Shown here piece after piece: positions 8,206 through 17,606 of a stretch of 64,000 nt of DNA (its first letter is position 1; each line of letters opens with the position of its first letter). The stretch is from the NCBI GenBank assembly GCA_002205965.3, contig NADL03000625.1, positions 186,001 to 250,000 on the forward strand, given 5' to 3'. A program made the translations under genes and the position numbers. A model generated the notes under the pieces. It worked only from the letters and a program-made list of their open reading frames with translations, was not told the origin of the DNA and ran no database searches. This stretch comes from Kappaphycus alvarezii. Its lineage: Eukaryota > Rhodophyta > Florideophyceae > Gigartinales > Solieriaceae.

Positions 8206-8667
8206 GGAGGAAGAAGTACCAGCTTCTTCGTTGGAAAATACCAATTGATATTTGAATACAATATCCCTGACCGGTTTTTGCTAACCTTAACTGCCTTCAC
8301 TGAAATCACTCCTCTGGTCAGTAGGATGTCTATCGAATATGGAAAAACCTGCATTTCAGCTATAGTTGATGACACTCTTTACGAATTTCAAATTCCGATA
8401 CCAAGAAAAAAACTCGAAGGAACTTCTGCAGAACGACTTGTATTATCTGGTATTGGTGAGGGACCTTTTAATATAAAGGATCTCTCAAGTCTTGATCTTG
8501 CCGATCTACACAACTTCCTTATTACTAGCTACAAATTAATGCCGAGTGGAATCCTACCAAAGTACGAAGAGTTTCTAGACCACTTGAGAAATGAAATGTT
8601 AAGAAGATCTGCAAAAAACGACCAAAAAAGCGAACCAGGGTCCAGCTCGGATCATTCGCGAAAATAA
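8206..8667 (+). CDS. Unknown small protein, family X copy 1
   Basis: An open frame of about 150 codons without a clear upstream ATG. It opens after a TGA at 8203, and the first ATG is in RMSIEYGKTC near 8326, so an upstream exon or a lost start is possible. The C-terminal half (YEFQIPI, then SYKLMPSGILPKYEEFLDHL, RNEMLRRS) aligns with the minus-strand ORF at 54394-54849 (FQFRAPI, FLEHLKAEIHARMS). Both end in a Ser/Lys/Arg-rich tail. No known domain recognised. Two diverged copies 46 kb apart amid transposons point to either a small gene family or a gag-like transposon gene. Confidence 0.5.
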   Translation, partial: GGRSTSFFVGKYQLIFEYNIPDRFLLTLTAFTEITPLVSRMSIEYGKTCISAIVDDTLYEFQIPIPRKKLEGTSAERLVLSGIGEGPFNIKDLSSLDLADLHNFLITSYKLMPSGILPKYEEFLDHLRNEMLRRSAKNDQKSEPGSSSDHSRK

Positions 8668-8682
8668 TAAATTTTGGCTAAA

Positions 8683-8835
8683 GGGGGGGGGGAATTTGGG
8701 GTATTTTAGTGATTAGGGATGGGAGCGGCTACTTCCCGGGGCAGTGGTGTGTGGGTCTGAGCATGGGAGACAGAGTTATGCAGGTAGAGGACCTTACAGG
8801 ACTGGCGTGATGCTAGCCGTAAGGCATATTGCTAA
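8683..8835 (+). repeat. Two-block repeat R4, copy 2
   Basis: GGGGAATTTGGGGTATTTTAG at 8691-8711 is followed by CTACTTCCCGGGGCAG, and then by the inverted-repeat block CTTACAGGACTGGC...GCTAGCCGTAAGGC at about 8792-8825. Confidence 0.6.
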
Positions 8836-9418
8836 GTTGCGATAGGCTTATTGCATGACAAAATATTAAACTCTAAACCCCAAATATTTTCTAATTTTTT
8901 GAATACAACTTGCCTCCCTATTCTCCATTCTCCAAATTCAACCAAACTACTTCAAAGTTTCATCAACATTTCGCTGCATCGGCGCCCGTCCTGTGCGAGA
9001 TGTAGTCGGGTTCGGGCGCAGCCACTTCCACCCGTCTTGACCGTTTCTCCTGCAGATCGATATACCGCGACCGCTGTGCTCTTGCTTTCCCGATTTCGTC
9101 GATACTGCTGTCGATAATACCGACACCTCTCGCCCCTGGAGCACGTTGGACGACCTTGTAATGGCGCGCAAGGAGAGCGTTGCTTTTCGAACGGCGCTGT
9201 AAAGCTGCGCGGCATGGTTTTCGTCAAGGTTACCTGCCCACAGTGCTCCGAGTCGCCGTCGCATCTTGCTGTAAGGTTCTTAAGTACCGGCGAAGGGGCC
9301 TTTTTTTCAAGCCGAAGATGCTCTTCTCTGCTGGGTATTTTCGAGGGTATTTTCTTGCTCTTCCCTCTGTTGTTTCACTTGTCCTCTCCACTCTTTTCAG
9401 TACTCAAGACTAACAGGC

Positions 9419-9650
9419 GTTCGGTCAACCCTCCGTGTCTACCGAAACACTATCGCACGTCACTATGCGGTGATGAGGAGCCCCTACCTTCTACGGAAGC
9501 CGCCCCTATCATATTCAACCTCGAAGACGTCTATGGGCATGTGTCAACTGGGAGCACGGGGGAGGTTACTACAAGCACGGAGCTAGCCACCGGTTTGTCT
9601 CTACAAGATCCATATTTCACTTCGGTGGAGAGATGGTGGATGAGTGGGCC
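9419..9650 (+). pseudogene. LINE-A N-terminal region fragment
   Basis: The frame reads NRRSVNPPCLP...GDEEPLPSTEAAPIIFNLEDVYG...TGEVTTSTELATGLS and stops at 9654. A near-parallel segment is at 25200-25410 (NRDKPPVNPSFLT, GDEQPLSFLEAAPITN, RTEMATGL). No enzymatic motif is visible. I take it as the poorly conserved leader ahead of the RT, which is inferred from position. Confidence 0.5.
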
Positions 9651-9659
9651 GTAGCGGTG

Positions 9660-9905
9660 GATGGCAGCTCCTCTCTTTTGCATGGATCTCAAATCTTGCG
9701 GAACTCGCCAAGCATTCCCACTACGGTGATGCCTGCCAGACGCTCAACCTCCTTCCTCCCGTGGGTATCAATGCCTACGGCGCTTTAGGACCCGAAGGTA
9801 CAGTGTCTTTTCTTCGCCTCGCTACCTCTGCTGCCACCCCCGACGGTCCTCCCTACAACAGGAATTCCACCACTTCATTACACGTTTCGGAGCTCACACT
9901 ATTCG
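9660..9905 (+). pseudogene. LINE-B C-terminal fragment joined to LINE-A
   Basis: The reading LAELAKHSHYGDACQTLNL, then PPVGINAYGALGPEG, is the divergent counterpart of DILLSPVGIDMYGALGDDG at 10340-10400. This is the end of the endonuclease region of a second LINE family. It passes into LINE-A exactly at GAHTIRSV/RGTQQGDK (copy 1 has GSHTIRSVCGTQQGD), so the two families are fused at a conserved stretch. Confidence 0.55.
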
Positions 9906-12001
9906 TAGTGTGCGAGGGACACAACAGGGCGATAAATTAGGCGGCCTCCTTTTCGACCTGGTACTGCACCCCATCGTACTCAAAATTCAGCAGCTCCTAG
10001 CCTCTGAGGACGAAGAAGATGGGAACGTGGGAAATCTTTTGATCCAACTGTGGTACCATGACGATGGATACATCATCGGAGGCCACAACCACCTCCTCAA
10101 AGCACTCGACATGCTCTCCTCGCTCGATGCAACAACCCGAGGACTTCATCTTTCGCTGTCATTTACATACCCGCTACATACGGGCTTCACAAAACCGATA
10201 TCGCCGTCGACACTACTGTTGCCTACCCCTCCGCACGCCGCCACCTTTCGCCAAGTACGGTTACCGCTAGAGCTGCCGCCACACTCGCAGAGCGCGAGAA
10301 ACATCGTCATTACGACACTTACTGCAACCAAAACGATATCCTCCTCTCCCCCGTCGGGATTGATATGTATGGCGCCTTGGGCGACGACGGCATGGATTTT
10401 TTCCGCCGCCTTGCTTCCTTCGCTGCTCCCCGTCGCGGTTCCTCCCCTCAACAGGAGCTCCGCGACTTCGTTACCCGTTTTGCGTTTAGTCTCCAAGTAA
10501 TGCAGGCGCGACAGGTTTCCACCCGCCGCCCGCATCCGTTTTTAACTTATGAATACCCTCCGCACGCTTCTGTGCAACATTGTACAACCCATAAAGATTT
10601 ACCACTACGTCCAAATGTAAGGTTTGGTGGCCTACTGCACCGCCTGACGCAGTGCAGCGCCTTTACCCGATGGAACTCAGGCAGGAATACAGTGCAGGCG
10701 TAACTGTCCTCAACGCCACGGTCGGCTCCGCACAGTTCAGTACGCAATTTTTCACCTCTCATGTACATTCCCTCGAAGCATTTCTCAACGCCGTCGTCGG
10801 TATTGAGAATACGCAAGTGGCATTTTAGCTCCTGCGCAACTGCTTCGGGGTCTGTAAGATCGGGTATTTATTGCGCGTAGTACCGCCATTGTGCACCGCA
10901 CACGGTGCTGCAATATTCGACGGAATGATGGAGCGTCGCGTCCGAACGTTGGCTGGAGGGGTCCTCGATTCTGAAATTTTTCGGGAACCGCAACTACCTG
11001 TCAAATCCAAGGAGGAAAAAACCCGTCCCTTGGACTAGGATTCACGTCCGCGAAAGATATCGCAGGTGCTGCGTTTCTGGCCTCCAGTTCAGCCTCCAAC
11101 AGGCTGTGCGAAAAGGTTTTGCCAGCCTCCATCAGGAGTCTCACAACATGTGAAGACGCTCTCGAGGCTCATTGGCTCTGGTCTCAATCCTGCTTACAGT
11201 CAAGGATTCTTCCGTCCAGTGCCTTTTGCTCAAACAAAACACCTTCGCAAAAGACACTCACGGAAGCAGTCCACGAGGCGGTGCAAGACGGTATACCTCT
11301 CGGAGGCGAAAGGAGCCAGTCTTTTCGTGCTTCGATGGTGCTATCAGGGGCGAAGGAATGGGTGTGCTGTTCCCCGTGCTCGGATCTGAAGACTGGTATC
11401 GACGCCCACGAATTCTCGACATGGCTTCAGTACTACTCTCAAGTTCCGCTTTTCGCTCCGGACACACCGTGCCCGAGGAGAAACTGTCTGGAAACACTTG
11501 ACTGCTTCGGGATCTTCTCCTGCACTGTATTCACGGAGGCCACAGAATTCGAGGACATGACCGCCAAATTCACTTGCTTGCCCAGGACCTGCAGAAAGCT
11601 GCTAGCCACCCCGCATTCGAGCTGAGGGGTGGCCTTCTTCGTACAAATCCGTACATCAGGGCAATGGGTAGCACTGGAGGCACGGATTTCTTCGATGTCA
11701 ATTTGTCAACCCACTCGCGCCATCCAACAGGAGAGTGCGCGCCTTTAACCCGCTCAAATCCCTCAACGCGGCAAAGGCTGCAAAGTATAGAAGATATGAA
11801 TCTTTTATCGCGACCGCCGCCCGAAGCAGGCTCATGCCTAGCCCTATATCCACCCTCAGGGGCTGGCACCCAGACGCCTACACAGTGCTAACCGACGTGG
11901 CGTGGAACGTGGTTGTTCGGGCAATGGAGAAATACGGGACAGTTCGAGCGGTTTTAACCCAGAGGCATGCGGCAGCAGCAGTGATCTCCAATGCATCATG
12001 A
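9900..12001 (+). pseudogene. LINE-A RT / endonuclease, decayed copy
   Basis: RT motif B is RGTQQGDKLGGLLFDLVLHP (about 9907-9970) and motif C is LWYHDDGYIIG (10048-10080), both intact. After the LINE-B insertion the frame resumes at WWPTAPPDAVQRLYP (about 10628). It shows an in-frame TAG near 10828 (copy 1 has QLLRNC), further shifts near 11040 and 11500-11600, PRRNC at about 11480, TDFFDV at 11683 and LRGWHPDAYTVL at 11860. Coding potential is clear but there is no single usable frame, so it is a dead copy. Confidence 0.8.
10157..10606 (+). mobile_element. LINE-B 3' end, inserted in LINE-A copy 3
   Basis: About 450 bases encode TDIAVDTTVAYPSARRH, then ARAAATLAEREKHRHYD, then PVGIDMYGALGDDGMDFFRR, and the RDFVTRFAFSLQVMQARQV end of a LINE-B protein. 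It ends with CCCATAAAGATTTACCAC. The same 3' end occurs at 18607-18845 and 63664-63879. It separates two halves of the LINE-A RT (LHLSL / WWPTAP). I could not settle a clean target duplication. Confidence 0.75.
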
Positions 12002-12044
12002 AGAAGAAGAAGAAGACTTTACCAAGCAGAAAAGGGGGGGCTAG

Positions 12045-12598
12045 TGTGAAAATTGACCAAATATTTTAATCTCTATCCCGGTGTCCTACAGTGATGCTGA
12101 ATTGTGGAGCAATATTTTTATTGAGGCCCACAATTTATATTTATTATGAATCATCAAGGAATAATTTTATCTATTTTACACTGGCACTATTTTATGCTGA
12201 ATTCAGTGTGAAATAATTTTTATGTCCTACAGTTGGGTTTTTATATTATACAGGCTATAATTACTACATTTATGCTACCAACAAATTATTATCTGGATGA
12301 TTGCTTACCTGGAAAATACTGCAATAATTATTGCTGAGCCTAAATTATGTCTACCAAAATTATTGAACGGCTCACCTGATTTTTGTAGCAGGTTCACCCT
12401 GGCGTAGAGTATAAGTAGTCTAGGTTGTTAGAAATATTTTTACATCCTCGGGCTATCGAAATATTCCCCTCGATCAGATATTATTAAATTTGGTTTTCTA
12501 TTCATTATTCATTCTAAGTCCGATTGTGGCATTTATTTATTTATTCAAGTTGGAACTATTTATTATTATTTGGATCTACCTATCCCAATTATTTTGCA
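12045..12598 (+). repeat. Copia-1 5' LTR
   Basis: TGTGAAAATTG...TTTTGCA. Identical to the 3' LTR apart from a single G. Preceded by the TSD gctag. Confidence 0.97.
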
Positions 12599-12599
12599 G

Positions 12600-12612
12600 T
12601 TATGGGCCCAGA
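12600..12612 (+). promoter_or_regulatory. Copia-1 primer-binding site overlapping gag ATG
   Basis: TTATGGGCCCAGA is complementary to the anticodon arm of initiator tRNA-Met. The internal ATG at 12602 is the gag start. Confidence 0.75.
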
Positions 12613-13519
12613 TCGCCCCGAAATTCCTTCAAGGCCGAAATTTTCATGGGATCTTCGCACGGCTCCTTGGACGGATGGTAAAGGACCTCAAGAAAAATAT
12701 TTTGATGCTGTTCAAAAATGGAAATCTGTTCATGATTTATTACCAGCATCAAATTCTAATAAGGTTCCTAAGGCAGTACAAGGTCTTGTCTTACAATCAC
12801 AATTATTTGGACGAGCTCTTGATATTTGTAAGAAAATTCCAGACACAGAAATTCAGTCTGAAAATGGTGCATTAGCGATTGCTAACGCTATTCATAAGGT
12901 GGATCCTCTATCATCTATATCAGATACATTTCAAAAATTCTTAGATCTATTGCACACTACTCGTGGTGATAGTGAGTCTTTCAAAAATTTTGAATCACGG
13001 TTTGATGCTCAAATTGCCCGATTTCATTCATCTACTGGTACTTCGAAATTACCTGAAGCACTGGTATCATTTTTGCTCCTGGCTAATTCCAAAATTGATT
13101 CAAACCAGCGAGTATCTATTTTGGCTGCTGCTTCTCCGAAGCATGAAGAAGCCGATTTGGAAAAAGGAAAAATCCTAGAATTAATCAAATATTCAGAAAT
13201 ATCATCTATTATTCGTGCATGTGATAAACCAAAAAATACAAATCAAATATATGGAAATGCTCAAAAATATATCTCTTCAAATCAATCAAATATTTCATAC
13301 GGAGAAAAGAAAAATTTCAAGAAAAATAATAAGCAAAGATTATCTCCTGAAGACTTTGCTGCCTCAAGGCAAAATCAACTTGTGACCGATGTGGAGAAAT
13401 TGGCCATTGGGCCTATGAAAAAGATAAATGCAAGAGTGCTAAAAATTATCATAAAGGTTCATCATCTAGAATGGGAAATGCAGAAAATATCAAAGACAAA
13501 AATGATTCTGGTTCCGTAA
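12602..13519 (+). CDS. gag: Copia-1 gag (305 aa in frame)
   Basis: Structural protein of the virus-like particle. I chose the ATG at 12602 because the frame further upstream is LTR. The protein begins MGPDRPEIPSRPKFSWD, is helical in the middle (about 90-230) and turns basic and Asn/Lys-rich (KKNFKKNNKQR). The expected zinc knuckle is not in this frame. It lies at 13381-13435 in the -1 frame (CDRCGEIGHW...C), so the last ~45 residues here are an out-of-frame tail. Confidence 0.8.
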   Translation: MGPDRPEIPSRPKFSWDLRTAPWTDGKGPQEKYFDAVQKWKSVHDLLPASNSNKVPKAVQGLVLQSQLFGRALDICKKIPDTEIQSENGALAIANAIHKVDPLSSISDTFQKFLDLLHTTRGDSESFKNFESRFDAQIARFHSSTGTSKLPEALVSFLLLANSKIDSNQRVSILAAASPKHEEADLEKGKILELIKYSEISSIIRACDKPKNTNQIYGNAQKYISSNQSNISYGEKKNFKKNNKQRLSPEDFAASRQNQLVTDVEKLAIGPMKKINARVLKIIIKVHHLEWEMQKISKTKMILVP

Positions 13520-13752
13520 CATTTCATATGGTAAAAACGGTGCTTGATTCTCCGTCAAATACGTTATACCCAGGTCCGTTACTTGATGATGGAGCACCGT
13601 ATAGTGGAATGGGTATTGTTGAATTACGAGCACTTTCGAAATTTATTTTACCGAAATGGAATGGAATTCTTGATGAACTTCCTGAATGTATCAAGGACAC
13701 GCCCTTCTGGCAATACGGAAATGGCGACCACTCAAGCGAAAAAAGAAAATGA
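13381..13752 (+). pseudogene. Copia-1 zinc knuckle and protease segment
   Basis: The frame begins CDRCGEIGHWAYEKDKC (C-X2-C-X4-H-X7-C, a long variant of the gag knuckle). It continues to the aspartic-protease region LYPGPLLDDGAPYSGMGIVEL. The usual D-S/T-G-A reads D-D-G-A here. If real, that substitution would weaken catalysis. The frame stops at 13752 while the pol sequence continues from 13686 in a third frame. The protease cuts Gag-Pol. Confidence 0.7.
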
Positions 13753-14926
13753 TCGGTTCAATATTTTTATCAGCTATTTCAGACAATGGAAATCAGGTTA
13801 AAATAAGGCATCTAATAATCAGTGGATCATCTCAATGGGTTATTGGAAGAAATATCACAAGAAAATCAAATATTATTCATATGACGGACAATCGCATCGA
13901 GTTCGAGTCCGCAAATAATTCAATCGATTCTATAACATTGGTGGATCATGGTCATCATTGTTATGTACCTGGAAATATATTTATACAATCATCCGAACCT
14001 ATTGAAAACTCATTTCTATCAGCAATTTGTTCCAACAATATCAATACATCAAAAAATATATCTTGGGCTGAAAAGAAGAAAATAATTAATAAGGTTCACA
14101 AACATGTATGTGGTCACTCAAATTATGATGATATAAAACTATTGTTACAAAGAAATTTTATATGGGACGATGAATGCAAAAAATATTTATCAAGCATAAT
14201 TGACTCCTGCAAATTTTGTGATGTCACAAAAAAACCATCTCATCCTCGTGCAGTATCTTTAAGCTCTATATCTCGCGGATTTAATGAATTGGTTTGTGTG
14301 GATCATTTTTTTGTGGAAAACTTGGATATTTTTCACATTATGGACTCAGTTACCAGGTATTCAACTGGTTCAATAGTGCCCTCTTTAAGGATGGAAAATT
14401 GCGTTGATTGTATTGAGACTCTCTGGTTAACACCATTTTGGGACCCTAACTATTTAATGGGAGATCAGGCGTTTGACAATGATAATTTTAGAAGCTATCT
14501 TGAGGAAAGAGGAATTTCGTTTTGTCCTATTGGTTCCCGCCGCCATAAAAAAATTATATTGAGTCAAAACATAAAATATTGAGAGACATTTATATCCGTT
14601 TAAAAATATCCGATTCTTCTGCAAGTAATACGGTTCGTATTGCTCGAATGTTTCAAATATCGAATGATTTATATGGAAATGATGTTGTTTCTTCATACGA
14701 GCTTGCCACTGGTCACACTCGACCCATCGATAATTCTGGTCCTCGAAGTCTACCAAATGATTTAAGAGAAGCTCATAATGAGCTAATAGCCAAGAGGAAA
14801 TTAAATCTTATTCTAAAATCAAAGTCTGTGACCGATATCCAATTAATGTTGGCGATATTGTGGAAATTTTTATTCATCTACCAAATCAGAAAAGAGGATC
14901 TTGGTCATCGCCCAAACCAGTATTGA
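13686..14926 (+). pseudogene. Copia-1 integrase, in two frames
   Basis: The first frame (13686-14582, 298 aa) holds the pre-integrase zinc module, H-X3-H in HKHVCGH and C-X2-C in CKFC, then the core with NELVCVDHF (first acidic residue) and MGDQAFD (second). The frame breaks near 14545 in an A-rich run. The third acid (YIESKH) and LYGNDVVSSYELATGH follow in the frame ending at 14926. All three DDE acids are therefore present but not in one frame. The enzyme would insert the cDNA. Confidence 0.75.
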
Positions 14927-16197
14927 AATTCGACAAAAAATCTCTTATCGTCACAGTACCTGGATCCAATGGAAAATTTATACATGCTGCAATTGAAGAT
15001 GTCCGACATTCCGTTTCATCTAATGAACTAGCATACCAAATTCAAAAGGCAAATGATTTATTGAATCAGTCTATTGAATATTCTGTGGAAGATATTTCTG
15101 ATGAAACAAATATTACCGAAGTGAAGAATGTGGGCGAAAACAATTTTGACGATCATTCTGATGATGGTAATTTTAACCCAAATATGAATACTGATGTCGA
15201 AAAATATAATGAATCAGAAATTGATGGAAATTTATCAGAATCTAAAAACATATTATCTCTCGAACATGTTCCGATTGAATCTGAACTTAGTTCCCTGCAC
15301 CCTGAAAATTTAATTCATATCCCTATTGATGAAAACGATGGAATTGATGCGCATGAAATTGAGTTGTTACCTGGAACGGAATTGAAATCATCTGAACAAA
15401 AAGATCTGAGTTTTTATCATAAAAGGTTTGGATCTAAAGAATTTTTACTTCATCAAGCATCTGGACTTCCATCTCATATTATTTCAAATGCGTACAATAC
15501 GGAAGAAAATAATTTTCTCACTACGTGTTCAAAAATTCATGTTTCAAAAATTCCTCCCGACTCGAATGTAATATCCAGTCACGTTTTATACAAAATAAAA
15601 ATTTTGGATGATGGAAAATATTATTGCAAGGCTCGAATTGCTCCGCATGGAAATGAGGACAAGGAGAAAAATAATTTGAGAACTGATTCGGAATCTTGTT
15701 CTCCGATGGCAATTAGAATTCTCTTATCAATTGCTACAATTTTTAAATGGAATTTATCAAAGGTTGATGTGAAGTCTGCATTTTTACAATCTGGATCAGC
15801 ATTACGAGATGTTTATGTGAGACCTCCTCGGGAATGCTCCGAAAAATCCTTCTATTGGTTATTACTGTCTGCTTCATATGGGTTAGTCAACGCGAATGCA
15901 AAATGGCAAATACACTCTGATAATACTTTCTTTGACCTCGGATTGAAATCAGTCGTTTATATACCCCAATTATTTTTCATGAGTTTAAAAGGATCCTTAA
16001 TTCTGCTTGTTGTTAAATTGGTCGATGATATACTTATTACTGGACAAAAAAATATTAAGAAGCAATTTATCCAAGATCTTGGGAAAGTATATAAGCTTGG
16101 TACAATCGTACATAGTCCTGGATCTTTTATTTCAATGGAGTTAAAATCATGCAGTTTGATGACTATAAAATTAATGTCTCAGCTGATGATAAGCTAA
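14860..16197 (+). CDS. Copia-1 reverse transcriptase segment (445 aa)
   Basis: A long open frame. An acidic, Asn-rich linker (about residues 1-200) is followed by the copia RT: SSHVLYKIKILDDGKYYCKAR, SCSPMAIRILLSIATIF, LSKVDVKSAFLQSG (motif A with Asp) and the catalytic pair in KLVDDILITG (motif C). The form AFLQSG...DVYVRPP resembles the GalEa/CoDi-like copia branch rather than plant copia; that is from memory of the families. The frame ends at 16197 just after the palm, with RNase H in another frame. Confidence 0.8.
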   Translation: MEIFIHLPNQKRGSWSSPKPVLKFDKKSLIVTVPGSNGKFIHAAIEDVRHSVSSNELAYQIQKANDLLNQSIEYSVEDISDETNITEVKNVGENNFDDHSDDGNFNPNMNTDVEKYNESEIDGNLSESKNILSLEHVPIESELSSLHPENLIHIPIDENDGIDAHEIELLPGTELKSSEQKDLSFYHKRFGSKEFLLHQASGLPSHIISNAYNTEENNFLTTCSKIHVSKIPPDSNVISSHVLYKIKILDDGKYYCKARIAPHGNEDKEKNNLRTDSESCSPMAIRILLSIATIFKWNLSKVDVKSAFLQSGSALRDVYVRPPRECSEKSFYWLLLSASYGLVNANAKWQIHSDNTFFDLGLKSVVYIPQLFFMSLKGSLILLVVKLVDDILITGQKNIKKQFIQDLGKVYKLGTIVHSPGSFISMELKSCSLMTIKLMSQLMIS

Positions 16198-17018
16198 ATG
16201 GACTGGAACCCCATTCAATATCAAGAAATCGTCGAAAACAACCTGATGAAGAAATGAACTCATTTGAAAACTTTGCTTTTAATTCGTTAAACGGATCAAT
16301 TGTCTATTTGGGTATGGTTGCATCTCCAGTGTCTGCCTTTACAGCAAGTTATTTACAACAGAAAAGGTCAAATCCGTTGGTTCGTGATTTATCTATCCAA
16401 TCTTCTATGCTTCGGAATTTAAAATCTTTTGGTTCTACAAGCACGTATCGGCGCCCGGAAGTTTCTGGAAATTTCAATTTATCAGTTGTTGTTTTTTCTG
16501 ATGCAGGAAAACCAGCCGGATCGACAAATGCTCAACTTGGATGTATTGGTGGGTTGCTAATTGGCTCCTTAAATTGTAATTCAATATTTCATACAATTTA
16601 TTGGCATTCACATCTATCTCGGCGTCCTGTTAAATCTATTGCATCTGGTGAAATATTGGCTGCTGGTGAAGCTATCGAGGAAGGAAAAATTATTGCAGCA
16701 GCATACAGTACACTTCTAAATATCAATATTCCTCTTCATGTTGCTGTTGATTCAAAAGATCTATTCAGCTCTCTATCTACTTGTCGTGTGCCTGAAGATA
16801 AATCTATTAGAGCGGATGTTCAATTAATTCGATATAATTTCGAAACGAACAAAATCAAGAAAATGCTATGGATACCTGGTTCAATTAATCCTTCCGACCC
16901 GCTCACAAAAAAGGACAGTCCTGTATCTGACATGCTCAAGCTCCTTTTATTTGATGGATCTATACCTATGGATATGAGTAATATTTTATCTCGGGATTCA
17001 TCTCAGTCAACAGGATAA
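16149..17018 (+). CDS. Copia-1 connection and RNase H segment (289 aa)
   Basis: It continues the polyprotein after a 1-base shift (MQFDDYKINVSAD). RNase H residues are visible: SDAG (first Asp), SGEILAAGEA (Glu) and VAVDSKDL (second Asp), then WIPGSINPSDPLTK, the usual copia C-terminal signature. It ends about 30 bases before the 3' LTR, as expected for the last pol domain. It degrades the RNA strand of the RNA/DNA hybrid. Confidence 0.8.
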   Translation: MQFDDYKINVSADDKLNGLEPHSISRNRRKQPDEEMNSFENFAFNSLNGSIVYLGMVASPVSAFTASYLQQKRSNPLVRDLSIQSSMLRNLKSFGSTSTYRRPEVSGNFNLSVVVFSDAGKPAGSTNAQLGCIGGLLIGSLNCNSIFHTIYWHSHLSRRPVKSIASGEILAAGEAIEEGKIIAAAYSTLLNINIPLHVAVDSKDLFSSLSTCRVPEDKSIRADVQLIRYNFETNKIKKMLWIPGSINPSDPLTKKDSPVSDMLKLLLFDGSIPMDMSNILSRDSSQSTG

Positions 17019-17035
17019 ATTTAATTCAATATTTC

Positions 17036-17048
17036 AAAGGGGAAGTAG
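17036..17048 (+). promoter_or_regulatory. Copia-1 polypurine tract
   Basis: AAAGGGGAAGTAG directly abuts the 3' LTR, the position of plus-strand priming. Confidence 0.8.
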
Positions 17049-17601
17049 TGTGAAAATTGACCAAATATTTTAATCTCTATCCCGGTGTCCTACATGATGC
17101 TGAATTGTGGAGCAATATTTTTATTGAGGCCCACAATTTATATTTATTATGAATCATCAAGGAATAATTTTATCTATTTTACACTGGCACTATTTTATGC
17201 TGAATTCAGTGTGAAATAATTTTTATGTCCTACAGTTGGGTTTTTATATTATACAGGCTATAATTACTACATTTATGCTACCAACAAATTATTATCTGGA
17301 TGATTGCTTACCTGGAAAATACTGCAATAATTATTGCTGAGCCTAAATTATGTCTACCAAAATTATTGAACGGCTCACCTGATTTTTGTAGCAGGTTCAC
17401 CCTGGCGTAGAGTATAAGTAGTCTAGGTTGTTAGAAATATTTTTACATCCTCGGGCTATCGAAATATTCCCCTCGATCAGATATTATTAAATTTGGTTTT
17501 CTATTCATTATTCATTCTAAGTCCGATTGTGGCATTTATTTATTTATTCAAGTTGGAACTATTTATTATTATTTGGATCTACCTATCCCAATTATTTTGC
17601 A
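17049..17601 (+). repeat. Copia-1 3' LTR
   Basis: Same termini as the 5' LTR. It is followed directly by gctag (17602-17606). Confidence 0.97.
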
Positions 17602-17606
17602 GCTAG

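Larger units (their letters stand above)
9419..12001 (+). mobile_element. LINE-A copy 3, mosaic and interrupted
   Basis: Plus-strand pieces in order: an N-terminal region (9419-9650) shared with 25200-25410 (GDEEPLPSTEAAPI...LEDVYG); a LINE-B-type C-terminal piece (9660-9895); LINE-A RT motifs B and C (9900-10156); a LINE-B 3' end (10157-10606); and the rest of LINE-A (10620-12001). It ends in an AAG microsatellite and a G run with no LINE-A tail. The next element, copia-1, starts 43 bases later. Confidence 0.75.
12045..17601 (+). mobile_element. Copia-1, complete LTR retrotransposon
   Basis: LTRs are 12045-12598 (554 bp) and 17049-17601 (553 bp). TSD gctag sits at 12040-12044 and 17602-17606. 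There is a primer-binding site at 12600-12612 and a purine tract at 17036-17048. Order is gag, CCHC/protease, integrase, RT, RNase H, which defines Ty1/copia. The LTRs differ by one base (CTACAGTGATG against CTACATGATG), implying a recent insertion, yet pol is split by about five single-base frame changes. It inserted between LINE-A copy 3 and LINE-C. Confidence 0.97.

Noticed and set aside
12490..12875. ORFs of 63 and 101 aa repeated at 150-535, 12490-12875 and 17527-17754
   Set aside because: They are out-of-frame readings of the copia-1 LTR and gag start; repetition reflects the element, not a gene.
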